Positions 53,237 to 62,041 of a DNA stretch of 64,000 nt are shown one piece after another. Location: positions 1 through 64,000 of the forward strand of contig CAKRFU010000013.1 of assembly GCA_934320845.1 (NCBI GenBank). The letters are read 5' to 3'. The translations under genes were made by a program, and so were the position numbers. Position 1 is the first letter of the stretch. Each line of letters opens with the position of its first letter. This DNA is from an uncultured Lachnospiraceae bacterium. Lineage in GTDB: Bacteria > Bacillota > Clostridia > Lachnospirales > Lachnospiraceae. The notes beneath the pieces were generated by a model. It made no database searches. It had not been told where the DNA came from and saw nothing but the letters and a program-made list of their open reading frames with translations.

Positions 53237-53923
53237 ATGGTGGTTGGAATTTGCGATGATTGTAAAGAGGACAGAGAGAAAATAAAATTAATTTGTGAAA
53301 AATTTCTAGCACAACTGCCAGGTGCATATCAAATTTTGGAATTTGAAAATGGCAAGGAACTGATGGCAAGCGATACAGACATGGAACTTATTATTTTAGA
53401 TATTGAGATGCCAGAATTATCAGGGATTGATGTAAAAGAACATTTGCAGAGGATGGGAAAACGCACAATGATAATTTTTGTTACAAATCATGACGAACTT
53501 GTTTTATCAGCTTTTGGCATTAATGTATATGGTTTTGTAATAAAAAAGACATTAGAGCGACAACTTGTGACAATGTTAGAATCTGCGATTATGATTATCA
53601 ATCAATATGTAATGCTTGCTGGAGAGATTGATAGTCGAGAAATTTTATATGTTAAATCAGAGAGAGTATATAGCAAGTTGTATATGTCTGATGGTTCGAA
53701 TAAGCTATTGCGCATACCTTTAAAAAATCTTGAGAAGAAATTGGAAGTTGTTGGATTTATTCGTACGCATAGAACCTATTTGGTGAATGGAAGATGGATT
53801 AATAAAATTTTAAAAAAAGAAGTTTATGTGGAAGAAAAAAGGATACCGATTTCAATAAGATTACAGGGCGAGGTGAATCGAAAGTACAGAGAATACTGTG
53901 AAAAAAATGCGAGGTATTGTTAA
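53237..53923 (+). CDS. LytTR-family response regulator, system 2
   Basis: The 228-residue protein has a receiver domain with D55 in LIILDIEMPELSG and a C-terminal LytTR domain (about 130-225) ending in the FIRTHRTYLVN motif. It overlaps the start of the kinase gene by one base. A pair of direct repeats upstream of the next promoter (55343-55374) is a likely binding site. Compared with system 1 at 26170 it has the same architecture but little detailed identity. It lies inside the 33-bp-repeat island. Confidence 0.9.
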   Translation: MVVGICDDCKEDREKIKLICEKFLAQLPGAYQILEFENGKELMASDTDMELIILDIEMPELSGIDVKEHLQRMGKRTMIIFVTNHDELVLSAFGINVYGFVIKKTLERQLVTMLESAIMIINQYVMLAGEIDSREILYVKSERVYSKLYMSDGSNKLLRIPLKNLEKKLEVVGFIRTHRTYLVNGRWINKILKKEVYVEEKRIPISIRLQGEVNRKYREYCEKNARYC

Positions 53924-55191
53924 TGAGATTGGAAGAGTGGATGTTATGGATAGTGACAGAAACGATTAAGTATCTCTTGATTACTTTTGGTGTGTTTGGA
54001 TTTGAATTTAGAGATGCAAAAAGAAAGTATCTTTGCAGTTTATATTTGTTTGTGGGGATTCCAGTACTTATATATTTTGATATAAATACTTTACTATATC
54101 GAACTATGTGGGGAATAATTATAATTTTTGTTTTGTTTAAAGGAAAAATTGAAAAAAAAATACAGGCATTTATTTTGGAATATATTATGGTATCAATAAT
54201 AGATTTGTTTTTTTGGAGTATTTGCATTAATGTGATTTTTCGCGATTTAAAAAAAGATAGTGTATTTGTCGATCAGATTGCAAATGCTTGTGGTTTATTT
54301 TTTTGGTTAGTAACTGTTATCTTACTGAGAAAGGAAAAAAAGATTATAAATCGATGTTTTTTTCAAATGCCCAAAAGATATTTTTTCGCTTTATTATCAA
54401 TTCTTCTTGGATTAACAGTTGTGGTGGGAAGCATTCAATTTAGTCTGCTAGAAGAAAATTTTCCAGAAACATTACGGCGTTTTTCTTTACTTACGGGGTT
54501 GATTGTAACATTATTAGTATTAATAGGATGTATAGCGTTTATATATACGCTGTATTCTAAAAAAGAATTAGAAACTGCGCGAGAAATTGAAAAAGTGCGT
54601 CTAGACAGTCAACAAAAATATTACGAAGATGTATTAAAAAAGGATGAGGGAATAAGACAATTTCGGCATGATATAACTAAGCATATGTCTGTAATTAAAA
54701 AGTTATGTGAAAAAAATAACATAGAAGAGGCAAAGAGATATGTGGATTTATTGTATGTTGATTATCAGCAGTATGAGGTTGTATATACTGGGAATATTGT
54801 CTCAGATTGTTTTATTAGTTCTACAATAGATAATTTACGCAGTGAGCCGGAATTTGAATATAAAATTATTGGAAAATTTCCTGAACAAATAAGAATTAGT
54901 AACAATGATTTATGTATTGTATTAGCGAATGCTTTAGAAAATGCACAAAATGCATTAAAAAAGGTTGATGGTAAAAAAGAGTTGCGAATTGCTATAAAAA
55001 ATTATAAGGAAAGAATTTTTTTGACAATTGAGAATACGGCATTGGCTGAAGATACAAAGAATTTATATAACGGAATTACGCAGGGACACGGTTATGGTAC
55101 TGTTAACATGAAAAGAGTTGTAGAAAAGTATGGTGGAACAATTGAATTTTTATTTGAAAAGAACATATTTACAGTTAAAATTTTTATTTGA
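53923..55191 (+). CDS. GHKL (AgrC-like) sensor histidine kinase, system 2
   Basis: The 422-residue kinase has about six transmembrane helices (10-215), the H box FRHDITKHMSV with H249, and a GHKL ATPase domain with NALENAQNAL and GHGYGTVNMKR. This is the AgrC layout, usually a receptor for secreted peptides. The start at 53923 is seven bases from GAGGT; a TTG at 53917 is too close. No AgrB or AgrD-like gene is found nearby, so any peptide signal would come from elsewhere, or the signal is an antimicrobial. Confidence 0.88.
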   Translation: MRLEEWMLWIVTETIKYLLITFGVFGFEFRDAKRKYLCSLYLFVGIPVLIYFDINTLLYRTMWGIIIIFVLFKGKIEKKIQAFILEYIMVSIIDLFFWSICINVIFRDLKKDSVFVDQIANACGLFFWLVTVILLRKEKKIINRCFFQMPKRYFFALLSILLGLTVVVGSIQFSLLEENFPETLRRFSLLTGLIVTLLVLIGCIAFIYTLYSKKELETAREIEKVRLDSQQKYYEDVLKKDEGIRQFRHDITKHMSVIKKLCEKNNIEEAKRYVDLLYVDYQQYEVVYTGNIVSDCFISSTIDNLRSEPEFEYKIIGKFPEQIRISNNDLCIVLANALENAQNALKKVDGKKELRIAIKNYKERIFLTIENTALAEDTKNLYNGITQGHGYGTVNMKRVVEKYGGTIEFLFEKNIFTVKIFI

Positions 55192-55261
55192 ATCTTAAAA
55201 TATATAATATAAAATAGAATACATATTTTCAGAAAATATTTCGTTTAGCTTTTATGGAGTG

Positions 55262-55310
55262 ATGCCAGAGTAGAATTAAAAATTTTTATTCAACTCTGGC
55301 ATTGTTTTTA
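55262..55310 (+). terminator. Terminator of the second two-component operon
   Basis: ATGCCAGAGT and ACTCTGGCAT pair, extended inward by GAAT/ATTC and A/T runs, and are followed by TGTTTTTA. It lies 70 bases after the kinase stop codon. Confidence 0.85.
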
Positions 55311-55342
55311 TAGAAAAATAGTTATTCTTTGAAGGATTTTTT

Positions 55343-55410
55343 GCGTTAGGAACAAAAAAAAAGCGTTGGGAACATTTGGATTGAAAGTGTAATACAAAGT
55401 CTTTTATAAT
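55343..55410 (+). promoter_or_regulatory. LytTR-type operator and sigma-A promoter, system 2
   Basis: GCGTTAGGAACA at 55343-55354 and GCGTTGGGAACA at 55363-55374 are direct repeats 20 bases apart. Directly downstream are TTGAAA at 55381-55386 and TATAAT at 55405-55410, with an 18-base spacer. The arrangement parallels the system 1 operator at 27759, so the regulator encoded at 53237 probably controls the ABC genes from here. Confidence 0.65.
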
Positions 55411-55480
55411 GTAAATATAGAGATTTGGCAGAAACAAAGACAATACAAATAAGAATACTGATTGGTAGGTGAAAGTGAAA

Positions 55481-55813
55481 ATGAGTACATATGACACAAA
55501 TAGTATATATGAATGGTTTGGTGGCAATAGTAAAGCTACTGCTTTAATGAGTGCAGAAATAGCTAATTACTTTAATAAAGAAATTGATTTAGATGGGAAT
55601 AGGGTATCTCAATATTTGCAGTAGTATTCTTGTGATTTGTTTGAAAATAATTTAAATATGTGTGGAATTGTGCTTACTAAAAAAGAAAAAAGTCTATTAA
55701 AAATTTTAAAACCAATATTTAGTAAGTATGCTAATGAAATAGATAGTGGAAGTGAATTTGTATATAAAAAAATGGATTTTAATTTAGAATATACATATGA
55801 CTACCGTATCTAA
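55481..55813 (+). pseudogene. Small gene split by an in-frame TAG
   Basis: A reading frame of 110 codons runs from ATG 55481 to TAA 55811 and is broken only by TAG at codon 48 (55622-55624). The first part (47 residues) has a possible helix-turn-helix, ALMSAEIANYFNKEID, and the second part continues without a frame change as a lysine-rich helical region. That the frame stays open on both sides suggests a recent nonsense mutation or stop readthrough. It would have been the first gene after the LytTR-type promoter. No family is recognised. Confidence 0.6.
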
Positions 55814-55828
55814 AGTGGAGGGAGAAAA

Positions 55829-56521
55829 ATGAATACACAAAAAAATATAGTAGAGGTAAAAGGTTTATCGAAGATTTACAAGCAGGACGATCAGGAAGTA
55901 AAGGCATTGGACAATGTATCACTTTCAGTACATAAGGGAGAATTTGTTGCAGTTGTTGGAAAGTCAGGCAGTGGTAAGAGTACTTTTTTACATATGATTG
56001 GAGGTCTGGATGATGCCACATCAGGTGCGGTGATGATTGGTGGTAAGGAAATTTTTCAAATGAAGCAGAAGGAACTAACTGAGTTTAGGCGTGAGAGGAT
56101 TGGATTTATATTTCAAAGCTATAATCTTCTTCCAGTTTTGAATGTATATGACAACATCATTTTTCCGTTGGAGCTTGCAAAGCGAAAGGTGGATAGGGAG
56201 TTTGTAGATGCAATTATCAAAGTGCTTGGAATTGAAGAAAAGAAAAATTATATGCCAAGTCAGCTATCTGGTGGACAGCAGCAAAGAGTTGCCATTGCAA
56301 GGGCGTTGGCTATGAAGCCAATGATTATACTTGCAGATGAACCGACAGGTAATCTGGATAGCAAAAATACAGAACAGGTAATCAAGCTGTTAAGAATGAC
56401 TGCAAAAAAGCTGGGACAAACAGTAATTTTGATTACGCACGATCAAGAGATTGCATCTTTTTGTGAGCGCACCATTACTTTAGAAGATGGAAAGTTGGTA
56501 AACGATACAAAAGTTGACTAG
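55829..56521 (+). CDS. MacB/LolD-like ABC transporter ATPase
   Basis: The 230-residue protein has Walker A GKSGSGKST at about 41-49, the Q loop FIFQSYNLLPVL, signature LSGGQQQRVAIARA and Walker B IILADEPTGNLDS. This is the form that works with FtsX-type permeases. GGAGGGAG precedes the ATG. It is followed by its permease after 11 bases. Such pairs beside LytTR/GHKL systems usually remove or sense antimicrobial peptides (inference). Confidence 0.94.
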   Translation: MNTQKNIVEVKGLSKIYKQDDQEVKALDNVSLSVHKGEFVAVVGKSGSGKSTFLHMIGGLDDATSGAVMIGGKEIFQMKQKELTEFRRERIGFIFQSYNLLPVLNVYDNIIFPLELAKRKVDREFVDAIIKVLGIEEKKNYMPSQLSGGQQQRVAIARALAMKPMIILADEPTGNLDSKNTEQVIKLLRMTAKKLGQTVILITHDQEIASFCERTITLEDGKLVNDTKVD

Positions 56522-56532
56522 GGGGTGGTTTG

Positions 56533-59127
56533 ATGAAACATAAAACACATATTTTAAATCGCTATATATTCAATTGTATCAAGATGTCAAAATTCAGAAA
56601 TATTATGATGCTTCTGACAATTGCGTTGACAACGACGCTTTTTACTGTGATTTTTATATTGGGAGTACAGAGTAGTAAGGTTATGCAGAATGAAGAAGCA
56701 AGAAGGACGGGACTTTTGGCGGAAGGTTGGTATGATAAGGCAACAGAGAAAGAATATAATGCGATAAAGAGTAACCAGAAGATAAAGGAAATTTCTTATA
56801 ATGTATTGGTTGGATGGTGGGATAATGAAAAGCTTGCAAACAGGTCTACTGAGATTCGCTGGGCAGCAGATGAGCAGGCAGCGGCAATGATGTACTCCAA
56901 GCCAGAGGTTGGCAGGATGCCTAAGAAAAGTGATGAGATTTTAGTGGATACTTATGTACTCAAAGCATTTAACCTTCCTAAAAAGCTGAATCAAAAAGTA
57001 GATATGTCTTTTTCTTTCTTGAATAAAAAGTATAATAAAAGTTTTACAATAGTAGGTTATTATCCAGAGAATAAAAGTTCTATTGCATCGGAGGTATATA
57101 TATCTTTTGCCTATATGAAAGAGCTTTATCGTCAGATTGACATAAAAAACTTTGTTGAGATATCAAAGAAGCAATATTATGGTGCAGGGTTACGAAGCAT
57201 TATGTATAACATTAGAGACAAGAGCAAGCTGTCGGAAGAATATTGCAGAAGCCTTTTGGAAGAGTCAGGAATTAAAACAGAGAAAAAGGAGTCCTATGCG
57301 AATCCTGCCTATATAGGAAATTCTCTGGATTCTTCCTCATTGGCGTTTCTTGGTATATGCTGTGTGATTGTCATGCTTGCAGGGTATCTGACAATTTACA
57401 ATATATTTCAGATATCAGTTTATAAGGATATTGCACAGTATGGAATCTTAAATATGATAGGAGCAACGAAAAAGCATTTTGCAAAAATTATTCGGATGCA
57501 GTCTCTTATTTTGAGTGTGATAGCAATTCCAATAGGACTTGTTATTGGGCATTTTGCAGGAATGTATTTTTTGCCAAAGTTTATGAGGTTGAGTGTTGGA
57601 AAATATGCAGATGCAGTTGGAAAAGTATCGATAGAGCCAGGTATTTATTTGATTAGTGCATTGCTAGTATTTGTTACGGTGGCAATAAGCTGTAGAAAAC
57701 CTGCCAAGACAGCAGCTGGTGTCACGCCAGTTGAAGCTGTTCGTTTTGATGTGTCTTGCAACGGGAATGTAAAGACAAAGAAAAGCAGTAAAAGACCTAC
57801 GATTGCATTTTTGGCGTATGAGAATGTATTTAAGGATAAAAAGAAAGCAATTTTGACGATAATGTCTATGACAATGTCATGTGTACTTTTTATGTGTGTA
57901 TTCTCATTTGCCAATAGTTTTAGTATTGAGAAGTATGTTGGAAAAACAGCTTTGGGAGATGTTCAGTTGCTCAATAAAAATTGGAATAGTAATAATCCAG
58001 AAATATCAAAGGATGGAATAATTGATTATGCGATAAAATATGATGTTTATCAGGAAGTGAAGAATGTAGAAGGTGTAAAGGATGCATATAAGGTGTATTA
58101 TAAATCGGATATTGATAAAGCAAGTAAAAGTATGATTCAAAAGATGACTGAATATTTAAAACAAGGCGAACTGGATGAATCCGACGATACGCTTGCAGAG
58201 GTGCTGTCGGGGAAAAAGTCACTGTCGGAAAATCGATATTTTATCAGTGAGGGATTGTTAGATGATTTGAAAGTTGTAAAAGGTAAAATTGATAAAGAAA
58301 AATTTTTATCAGGCAAATATGTTATCGAAGCCCGAACAGAGGGAAATAAAAATGCGTTAAACTATTGCAATATAGGAGATAAGATTTCAATGAGCTATCC
58401 TGATATTACATCCAAGAGTATTCAGGATGGCGATTACAAGGCATATACTAAAAATTTGCAAACAGAGCGTACTGTAATGGCAATTGTGGATATTCCTTAT
58501 AATATGTTTCCAACCTACAGAACGAGCAATGCGTTTATTACGATTTCATCGTTGAAGGATTTGAAGACAATTGGATTGCAGTCGGAGCTTACCAGTGTGA
58601 TATTGGATGTGGATTCCATATATTCAACAAGCGTAAATGATTGGGCAGACAGTTATATTTCAAAATCGAATTTGAATATGGATTATGTATCGAAAAAGTC
58701 AATGGAAAAGAATTATGAAGGACTTGTTAGTACCGTGAAGATAATAGGCGGTGGACTTAGTTTTATCGTTGCATTGATTGGAATTTTGAACTATGCCAAC
58801 ACATTTATAACAGGGATTATCAGCAGACGAAAAGAATTTGGAATGTTAAGAAGTATTGGGACAACGCAGGAACAGTTAAAGGAACTGTTACTATTTGAAA
58901 ATATGTATCAGGTAGCATATATATCGGTATTGGGAATTGTGATTGGAACAGGCTCATCTTATCTATGTATTCAATTGATTTCTAATATGATGGATTTTTT
59001 CGTCTATCGTGTAGCAATTGTGCCAATTATATTTGAAATTGCATTATTTATTGTGATTGGGGTAGCATTATCAATGTGGGGATATCGTTTGAATAAAGGA
59101 AGTATAGTGGAGGCAATACGCGAATAG
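56533..59127 (+). CDS. FtsX-type ABC transporter permease
   Basis: The 864-residue membrane protein has a first helix at about 19-41, a large extracytoplasmic domain (about 50-265), an FtsX group of three helices (about 270-390), then a second such set with another large outer domain and the final three helices (about 740-860). RRKEFGMLRSIGTTQEQLK is a typical FtsX coupling segment. I start at the ATG 56533 behind GGGGGTGG; the TTG just before it is too close. It pairs with the ATPase encoded upstream. Confidence 0.9.
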   Translation: MKHKTHILNRYIFNCIKMSKFRNIMMLLTIALTTTLFTVIFILGVQSSKVMQNEEARRTGLLAEGWYDKATEKEYNAIKSNQKIKEISYNVLVGWWDNEKLANRSTEIRWAADEQAAAMMYSKPEVGRMPKKSDEILVDTYVLKAFNLPKKLNQKVDMSFSFLNKKYNKSFTIVGYYPENKSSIASEVYISFAYMKELYRQIDIKNFVEISKKQYYGAGLRSIMYNIRDKSKLSEEYCRSLLEESGIKTEKKESYANPAYIGNSLDSSSLAFLGICCVIVMLAGYLTIYNIFQISVYKDIAQYGILNMIGATKKHFAKIIRMQSLILSVIAIPIGLVIGHFAGMYFLPKFMRLSVGKYADAVGKVSIEPGIYLISALLVFVTVAISCRKPAKTAAGVTPVEAVRFDVSCNGNVKTKKSSKRPTIAFLAYENVFKDKKKAILTIMSMTMSCVLFMCVFSFANSFSIEKYVGKTALGDVQLLNKNWNSNNPEISKDGIIDYAIKYDVYQEVKNVEGVKDAYKVYYKSDIDKASKSMIQKMTEYLKQGELDESDDTLAEVLSGKKSLSENRYFISEGLLDDLKVVKGKIDKEKFLSGKYVIEARTEGNKNALNYCNIGDKISMSYPDITSKSIQDGDYKAYTKNLQTERTVMAIVDIPYNMFPTYRTSNAFITISSLKDLKTIGLQSELTSVILDVDSIYSTSVNDWADSYISKSNLNMDYVSKKSMEKNYEGLVSTVKIIGGGLSFIVALIGILNYANTFITGIISRRKEFGMLRSIGTTQEQLKELLLFENMYQVAYISVLGIVIGTGSSYLCIQLISNMMDFFVYRVAIVPIIFEIALFIVIGVALSMWGYRLNKGSIVEAIRE

Positions 59128-59158
59128 AAAGATGTTGATGTGGTTGGAAGTAAAATGA

Positions 59159-59260
59159 CAACGCAGATTGGAAAAAATTATTGATACATATTCATATGAT
59201 TATAAAAGAATAGGTTTCAGTAATTATTCTACTTATTATGTAGGAAGCTGGGGATTTTAA
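59159..59260 (+). pseudogene. Possible gene remnant after the permease
   Basis: A 33-codon stretch with no start codon ends at TAA 59258 and encodes a peptide rich in Y, S and G (DTYSYDYKRIGFSNY and then YVGSWGF). It reads like the end of a protein rather than random AT-rich DNA, but this is weak evidence. It lies just inside the right end of the direct-repeat island and could be debris from insertion. Confidence 0.25.
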
Positions 59261-59280
59261 TCGTTACAAGTAGAGAAAAT

Positions 59281-59313
59281 AATAATGCTTGCTTTAATTA
59301 CAAACTTGACAGT
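59281..59313. repeat. 33-bp direct repeat, right copy
   Basis: It is identical to 52929-52961 over all 33 bases; both flanks differ. Its TTGACA at 59306-59311 serves as the -35 box of the ilvE promoter. Confidence 0.9.
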
Positions 59314-59334
59314 AGAAAATCATGAGAGTATCAT
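59306..59334 (+). promoter_or_regulatory. Sigma-A promoter of ilvE
   Basis: A perfect TTGACA at 59306-59311 and TATCAT at 59329-59334 are 17 bases apart. The -35 box lies in the right 33-bp repeat. The leader is about 60 bases, and no T-box or other amino-acid riboswitch fits in it. Confidence 0.65.
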
Positions 59335-59398
59335 TAGTACTATGTGAAGTTAAAAAATTCACCCGATAAATTAAAGGGTTATGAAAGGAAGTATTGTT

Positions 59399-60424
59399 AT
59401 GGCAAAAAAAGACATCGATTGGAATAATCTTGGATTTGGTTATGTAAAGACAGACAAAAGATATGTGTCAAACTTCAAAAATGGTGCATGGGATGACGGG
59501 GCTCTTATAGATGATGATATGATCACAATTAGTGAGTGCGCATGTGTTCTCCAGTATGCACAGACTGTATTTGAAGGTTTGAAGGCATATACTACAGAGG
59601 ATGGCAGAGTTGTCTGCTTTAGACCAGACTTAAACGCTGCGCGTCTTGCAGATTCTGCAAGAAGACTTGAGATGCCGGTATTTCCTGAAGATAGATTTGT
59701 AGATGCTATTGCAAAAGTTGTTGAGGCAAATATTGATTATGTACCACCATATGGCTCAGGTGCAACATTATATATTCGTCCTTATATGTTTGGTAGTGAT
59801 GCTATTATTGGTGTAAAACCTGCCAATGAATATCAGTTCAGAGTATTTACAACACCTGTAGGACCTTACTTTAAAGGTGGCGCAAAACCTATTACTATCC
59901 GTGTAAGTGATTTTGACAGAGCTGCTCCTCATGGAACAGGTCATATCAAGGCAGGACTTAACTACGCTATGAGTCTTCATGCTATAGTTGATGCACATCA
60001 GAAAGGTTTTGATGAGAATGTTTATCTTGATGCTGCTTCTCGTACAAAGATTGAAGAGACAGGTGGAGCAAACCTTATCTTTATAACAAAAGACGGTAAG
60101 TTTGTTACTCCTAAGTCAAATAGTATTCTTCCGTCGATTACACGCCGTTCATTAGAGGTTGTTGCAAAAGATTACCTTGGAATGGAAGTTGAAGAAAGAG
60201 AAGTATATCTTGATGAAGTTAAAGACTTTGCTGAGTGTGGTCTTTGCGGAACAGCAGCAGTTATCTCTCCAGTAGGAAAGATTGTTGACCATGGCAAAGA
60301 GATTTGTTTCCCAAGCGGAATGGAGAAGATGGGACCAAAGACAAAGGAACTTTATGATACACTTACAGGTATCCAGATGGGTAGAATAGAAGCTCCTGAA
60401 GGATGGATTAAGGTTATCAAATAA
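59399..60424 (+). CDS. ilvE: Branched-chain amino acid aminotransferase
   Basis: The 341-residue protein is a fold-type IV PLP enzyme. K184 in GHIKAGLNYAMS binds PLP, and VFEGLKAY, IRPYMFGSD and the CGTAAVISPVG motif match the longer class of BCATs. It transfers amino groups between branched-chain amino acids and oxoglutarate. AAAGGAAG lies seven bases before the ATG at 59399; the ATG at 59381 overlaps that site. It is a single-gene transcript. Confidence 0.95.
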   Translation: MAKKDIDWNNLGFGYVKTDKRYVSNFKNGAWDDGALIDDDMITISECACVLQYAQTVFEGLKAYTTEDGRVVCFRPDLNAARLADSARRLEMPVFPEDRFVDAIAKVVEANIDYVPPYGSGATLYIRPYMFGSDAIIGVKPANEYQFRVFTTPVGPYFKGGAKPITIRVSDFDRAAPHGTGHIKAGLNYAMSLHAIVDAHQKGFDENVYLDAASRTKIEETGGANLIFITKDGKFVTPKSNSILPSITRRSLEVVAKDYLGMEVEEREVYLDEVKDFAECGLCGTAAVISPVGKIVDHGKEICFPSGMEKMGPKTKELYDTLTGIQMGRIEAPEGWIKVIK

Positions 60425-60459
60425 GCTGGACAAATATTAAATGTATTATACATATAGAA

Positions 60460-60495
60460 GATGCTGGGGGCAAAAAATATTTTGAACTTGGCATC
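60460..60495. repeat. Dispersed palindromic repeat, copy 5
   Basis: GATGC and GCATC frame GGGGGCAAAAAATATTTTG and AACTTG, giving the same palindrome type as the copies at 5197 and 15656. It lies between ilvE and its terminator. Confidence 0.6.
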
Positions 60496-60520
60496 ATATA
60501 CAATAATTATAAAAGCAGAT

Positions 60521-60563
60521 AAAATCGCTGTAATTCTTTGTTTTAAGGGATGCAGCGATTTTT
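60521..60563 (+). terminator. Terminator of ilvE
   Basis: AAAATCGCTG and CAGCGATTTT pair around a 21-base loop, with a T run at the end. It lies about 100 bases after the ilvE stop codon. 60564-60692 is AT-rich and holds the next leader. Confidence 0.85.
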
Positions 60564-60692
60564 CGGACTTATATGATAATATATAAAATGTCATTTAAAA
60601 AGCTAAATTGTGTAAAGATATTAAATTCAAAAGTTATATTGTGAATTTTGGTTATTATTTTGAGAATGAATTTTGAAAGGAGAATTTTTCTG

Positions 60693-61757
60693 ATGAAGAA
60701 AATTGTTTTAACCGGAGGGGGAACAGCCGGTCATGTCACTCCAAATATTGCACTCATACCTGAATTGAAGAAAGCAGGATATGAGATTTATTATATAGGT
60801 TCCTATGATGGTATAGAGAAAAAGCTGATTGAGAAGTTAGGAATTCCTTATTATGGTATATCAAGCGGAAAGCTGCGCAGGTATATAGACCTTAAAAATA
60901 TCAGTGACCCGTTTAAGGTACTTAAAGGGCTTGCACAGGCAAGACATCTGCTTAAAAAGATTAAACCTGATGTGGTATTCTCAAAGGGTGGTTTTGTTTC
61001 TGTTCCTGTAGTTGTAGCTGCCAAGTCACGCAGAATTCCGTGTATTATACATGAGTCGGATATGACACCGGGGCTTGCAAACAAAATTTGTATTCCGTGT
61101 GCTGTAAGGGTTTGTACAAACTTTCCTGAGACACTCAAACATCTGCCGGCGGAAAAGGCTGTTCTTACGGGTTCACCTATAAGAGAAGAACTTTTTAAGG
61201 GAAGTAAGGAAATGGGACTTAAATTTTGTGGATTTGATGATTCTAAACCCGTTGTTCTTATAATTGGCGGAAGTCTGGGTGCAGTTGCGGTAAACAATGC
61301 TGTGAGAGGAATTCTGCCTGAACTGTTGAAAAAATTTCAGGTTATACATCTCTGTGGAAAAGGAAAGAAAGATGAAAAGCTTGATGGAATTAAGGGATAT
61401 GTGCAGTATGAGTATATAAGTGAAGAACTTCCGGATCTTATGGCTGCGTCGGACATCATGATATCACGCGCCGGTGCAAATGCCATATGTGAAATTCTTG
61501 CCCTTAAAAAGCCGAATATACTTATACCTCTTTCAGCACAGGCAAGCCGTGGTGATCAGATATTAAATGCTGCATCATTTGAGAAACTTGGATATAGTAT
61601 TGTTATTCAGGAAGAAGATGTAACTAACGAAAAATTATTGAAGGCAGTAAATGAAGCATTTGATAACAAAGAGAAATATATTGCGGCAATGAATAAGAGT
61701 CAGCTAAATAATTCAATTGAGAAGATTGTCGGTCTTATAAACAGTGCGGCTAAATAG
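60693..61757 (+). CDS. murG: MurG-like N-acetylglucosaminyltransferase
   Basis: The 354-residue GT-B protein has the N-terminal [14 protein letters not shown] loop, [13 protein letters not shown], the [12 protein letters not shown] segment, and [11 protein letters not shown] with [12 protein letters not shown] in the nucleotide-sugar domain. MurG adds GlcNAc to lipid I to make lipid II at the inner membrane face. It is not in a division and cell-wall cluster here, so it may be a stand-alone main gene or a paralogue. I start at 60693, behind AAAGGAGAA; an earlier ATG at 60648 has no site. Confidence 0.85.
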   Translation: MKKIVLTGGGTAGHVTPNIALIPELKKAGYEIYYIGSYDGIEKKLIEKLGIPYYGISSGKLRRYIDLKNISDPFKVLKGLAQARHLLKKIKPDVVFSKGGFVSVPVVVAAKSRRIPCIIHESDMTPGLANKICIPCAVRVCTNFPETLKHLPAEKAVLTGSPIREELFKGSKEMGLKFCGFDDSKPVVLIIGGSLGAVAVNNAVRGILPELLKKFQVIHLCGKGKKDEKLDGIKGYVQYEYISEELPDLMAASDIMISRAGANAICEILALKKPNILIPLSAQASRGDQILNAASFEKLGYSIVIQEEDVTNEKLLKAVNEAFDNKEKYIAAMNKSQLNNSIEKIVGLINSAAK

Positions 61758-61769
61758 CTGCTGTACTAG

Positions 61770-61800
61770 CTGCCGCTTACAATTTGATTGTGAGTGGCAG
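61770..61800 (+). terminator. Hairpin after murG
   Basis: CTGCCGCTTACAAT and ATTGTGAGTGGCAG pair with two mismatches around TTG. The following TGTTTAAT is a weak T run, so termination may be partial and the DUF4250 gene may be read through. Confidence 0.55.
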
Positions 61801-61828
61801 TGTTTAATATATGGGAGGAAATAAAAAA

Positions 61829-62014
61829 GTGAGTAATAATTTGATTCCAAATGATCCGGTTATGCTGCTTAGTTATATAAATACACAACTCAGGGATTTT
61901 TATCCAAATCTTGATGAGTTGTGTAAAACATTGGACATTGATAAAGATAAACTTGAGAACAAACTTGCAACGATTGATTACCGATATAATTCGGAAATGA
62001 ATAAGTTTGTATAG
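61829..62014 (+). CDS. DUF4250-like small protein
   Basis: The 61-residue protein (LIPNDPVMLLSYINTQLRD, then the LDELCKTLDID stretch) matches my recollection of DUF4250, a short helical family of unknown function in Clostridia. It starts at GTG, ten bases after GGGAGG; an ATG at 61811 overlaps that site. It converges on the acetyltransferase gene 27 bases away. Confidence 0.7.
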   Translation: MSNNLIPNDPVMLLSYINTQLRDFYPNLDELCKTLDIDKDKLENKLATIDYRYNSEMNKFV

Positions 62015-62041
62015 GGATGACATTGCCATAATGAGGGATTT

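Noticed and set aside
53799..54227. 142-residue minus-strand frame over the second kinase
   Set aside because: It is antisense to the regulator and kinase genes and has no recognisable motif or ribosome binding site.
59306..59398. T-box or leucine-type leader for ilvE
   Set aside because: The leader is only about 60 bases and lacks the T-box sequence or a leader peptide.
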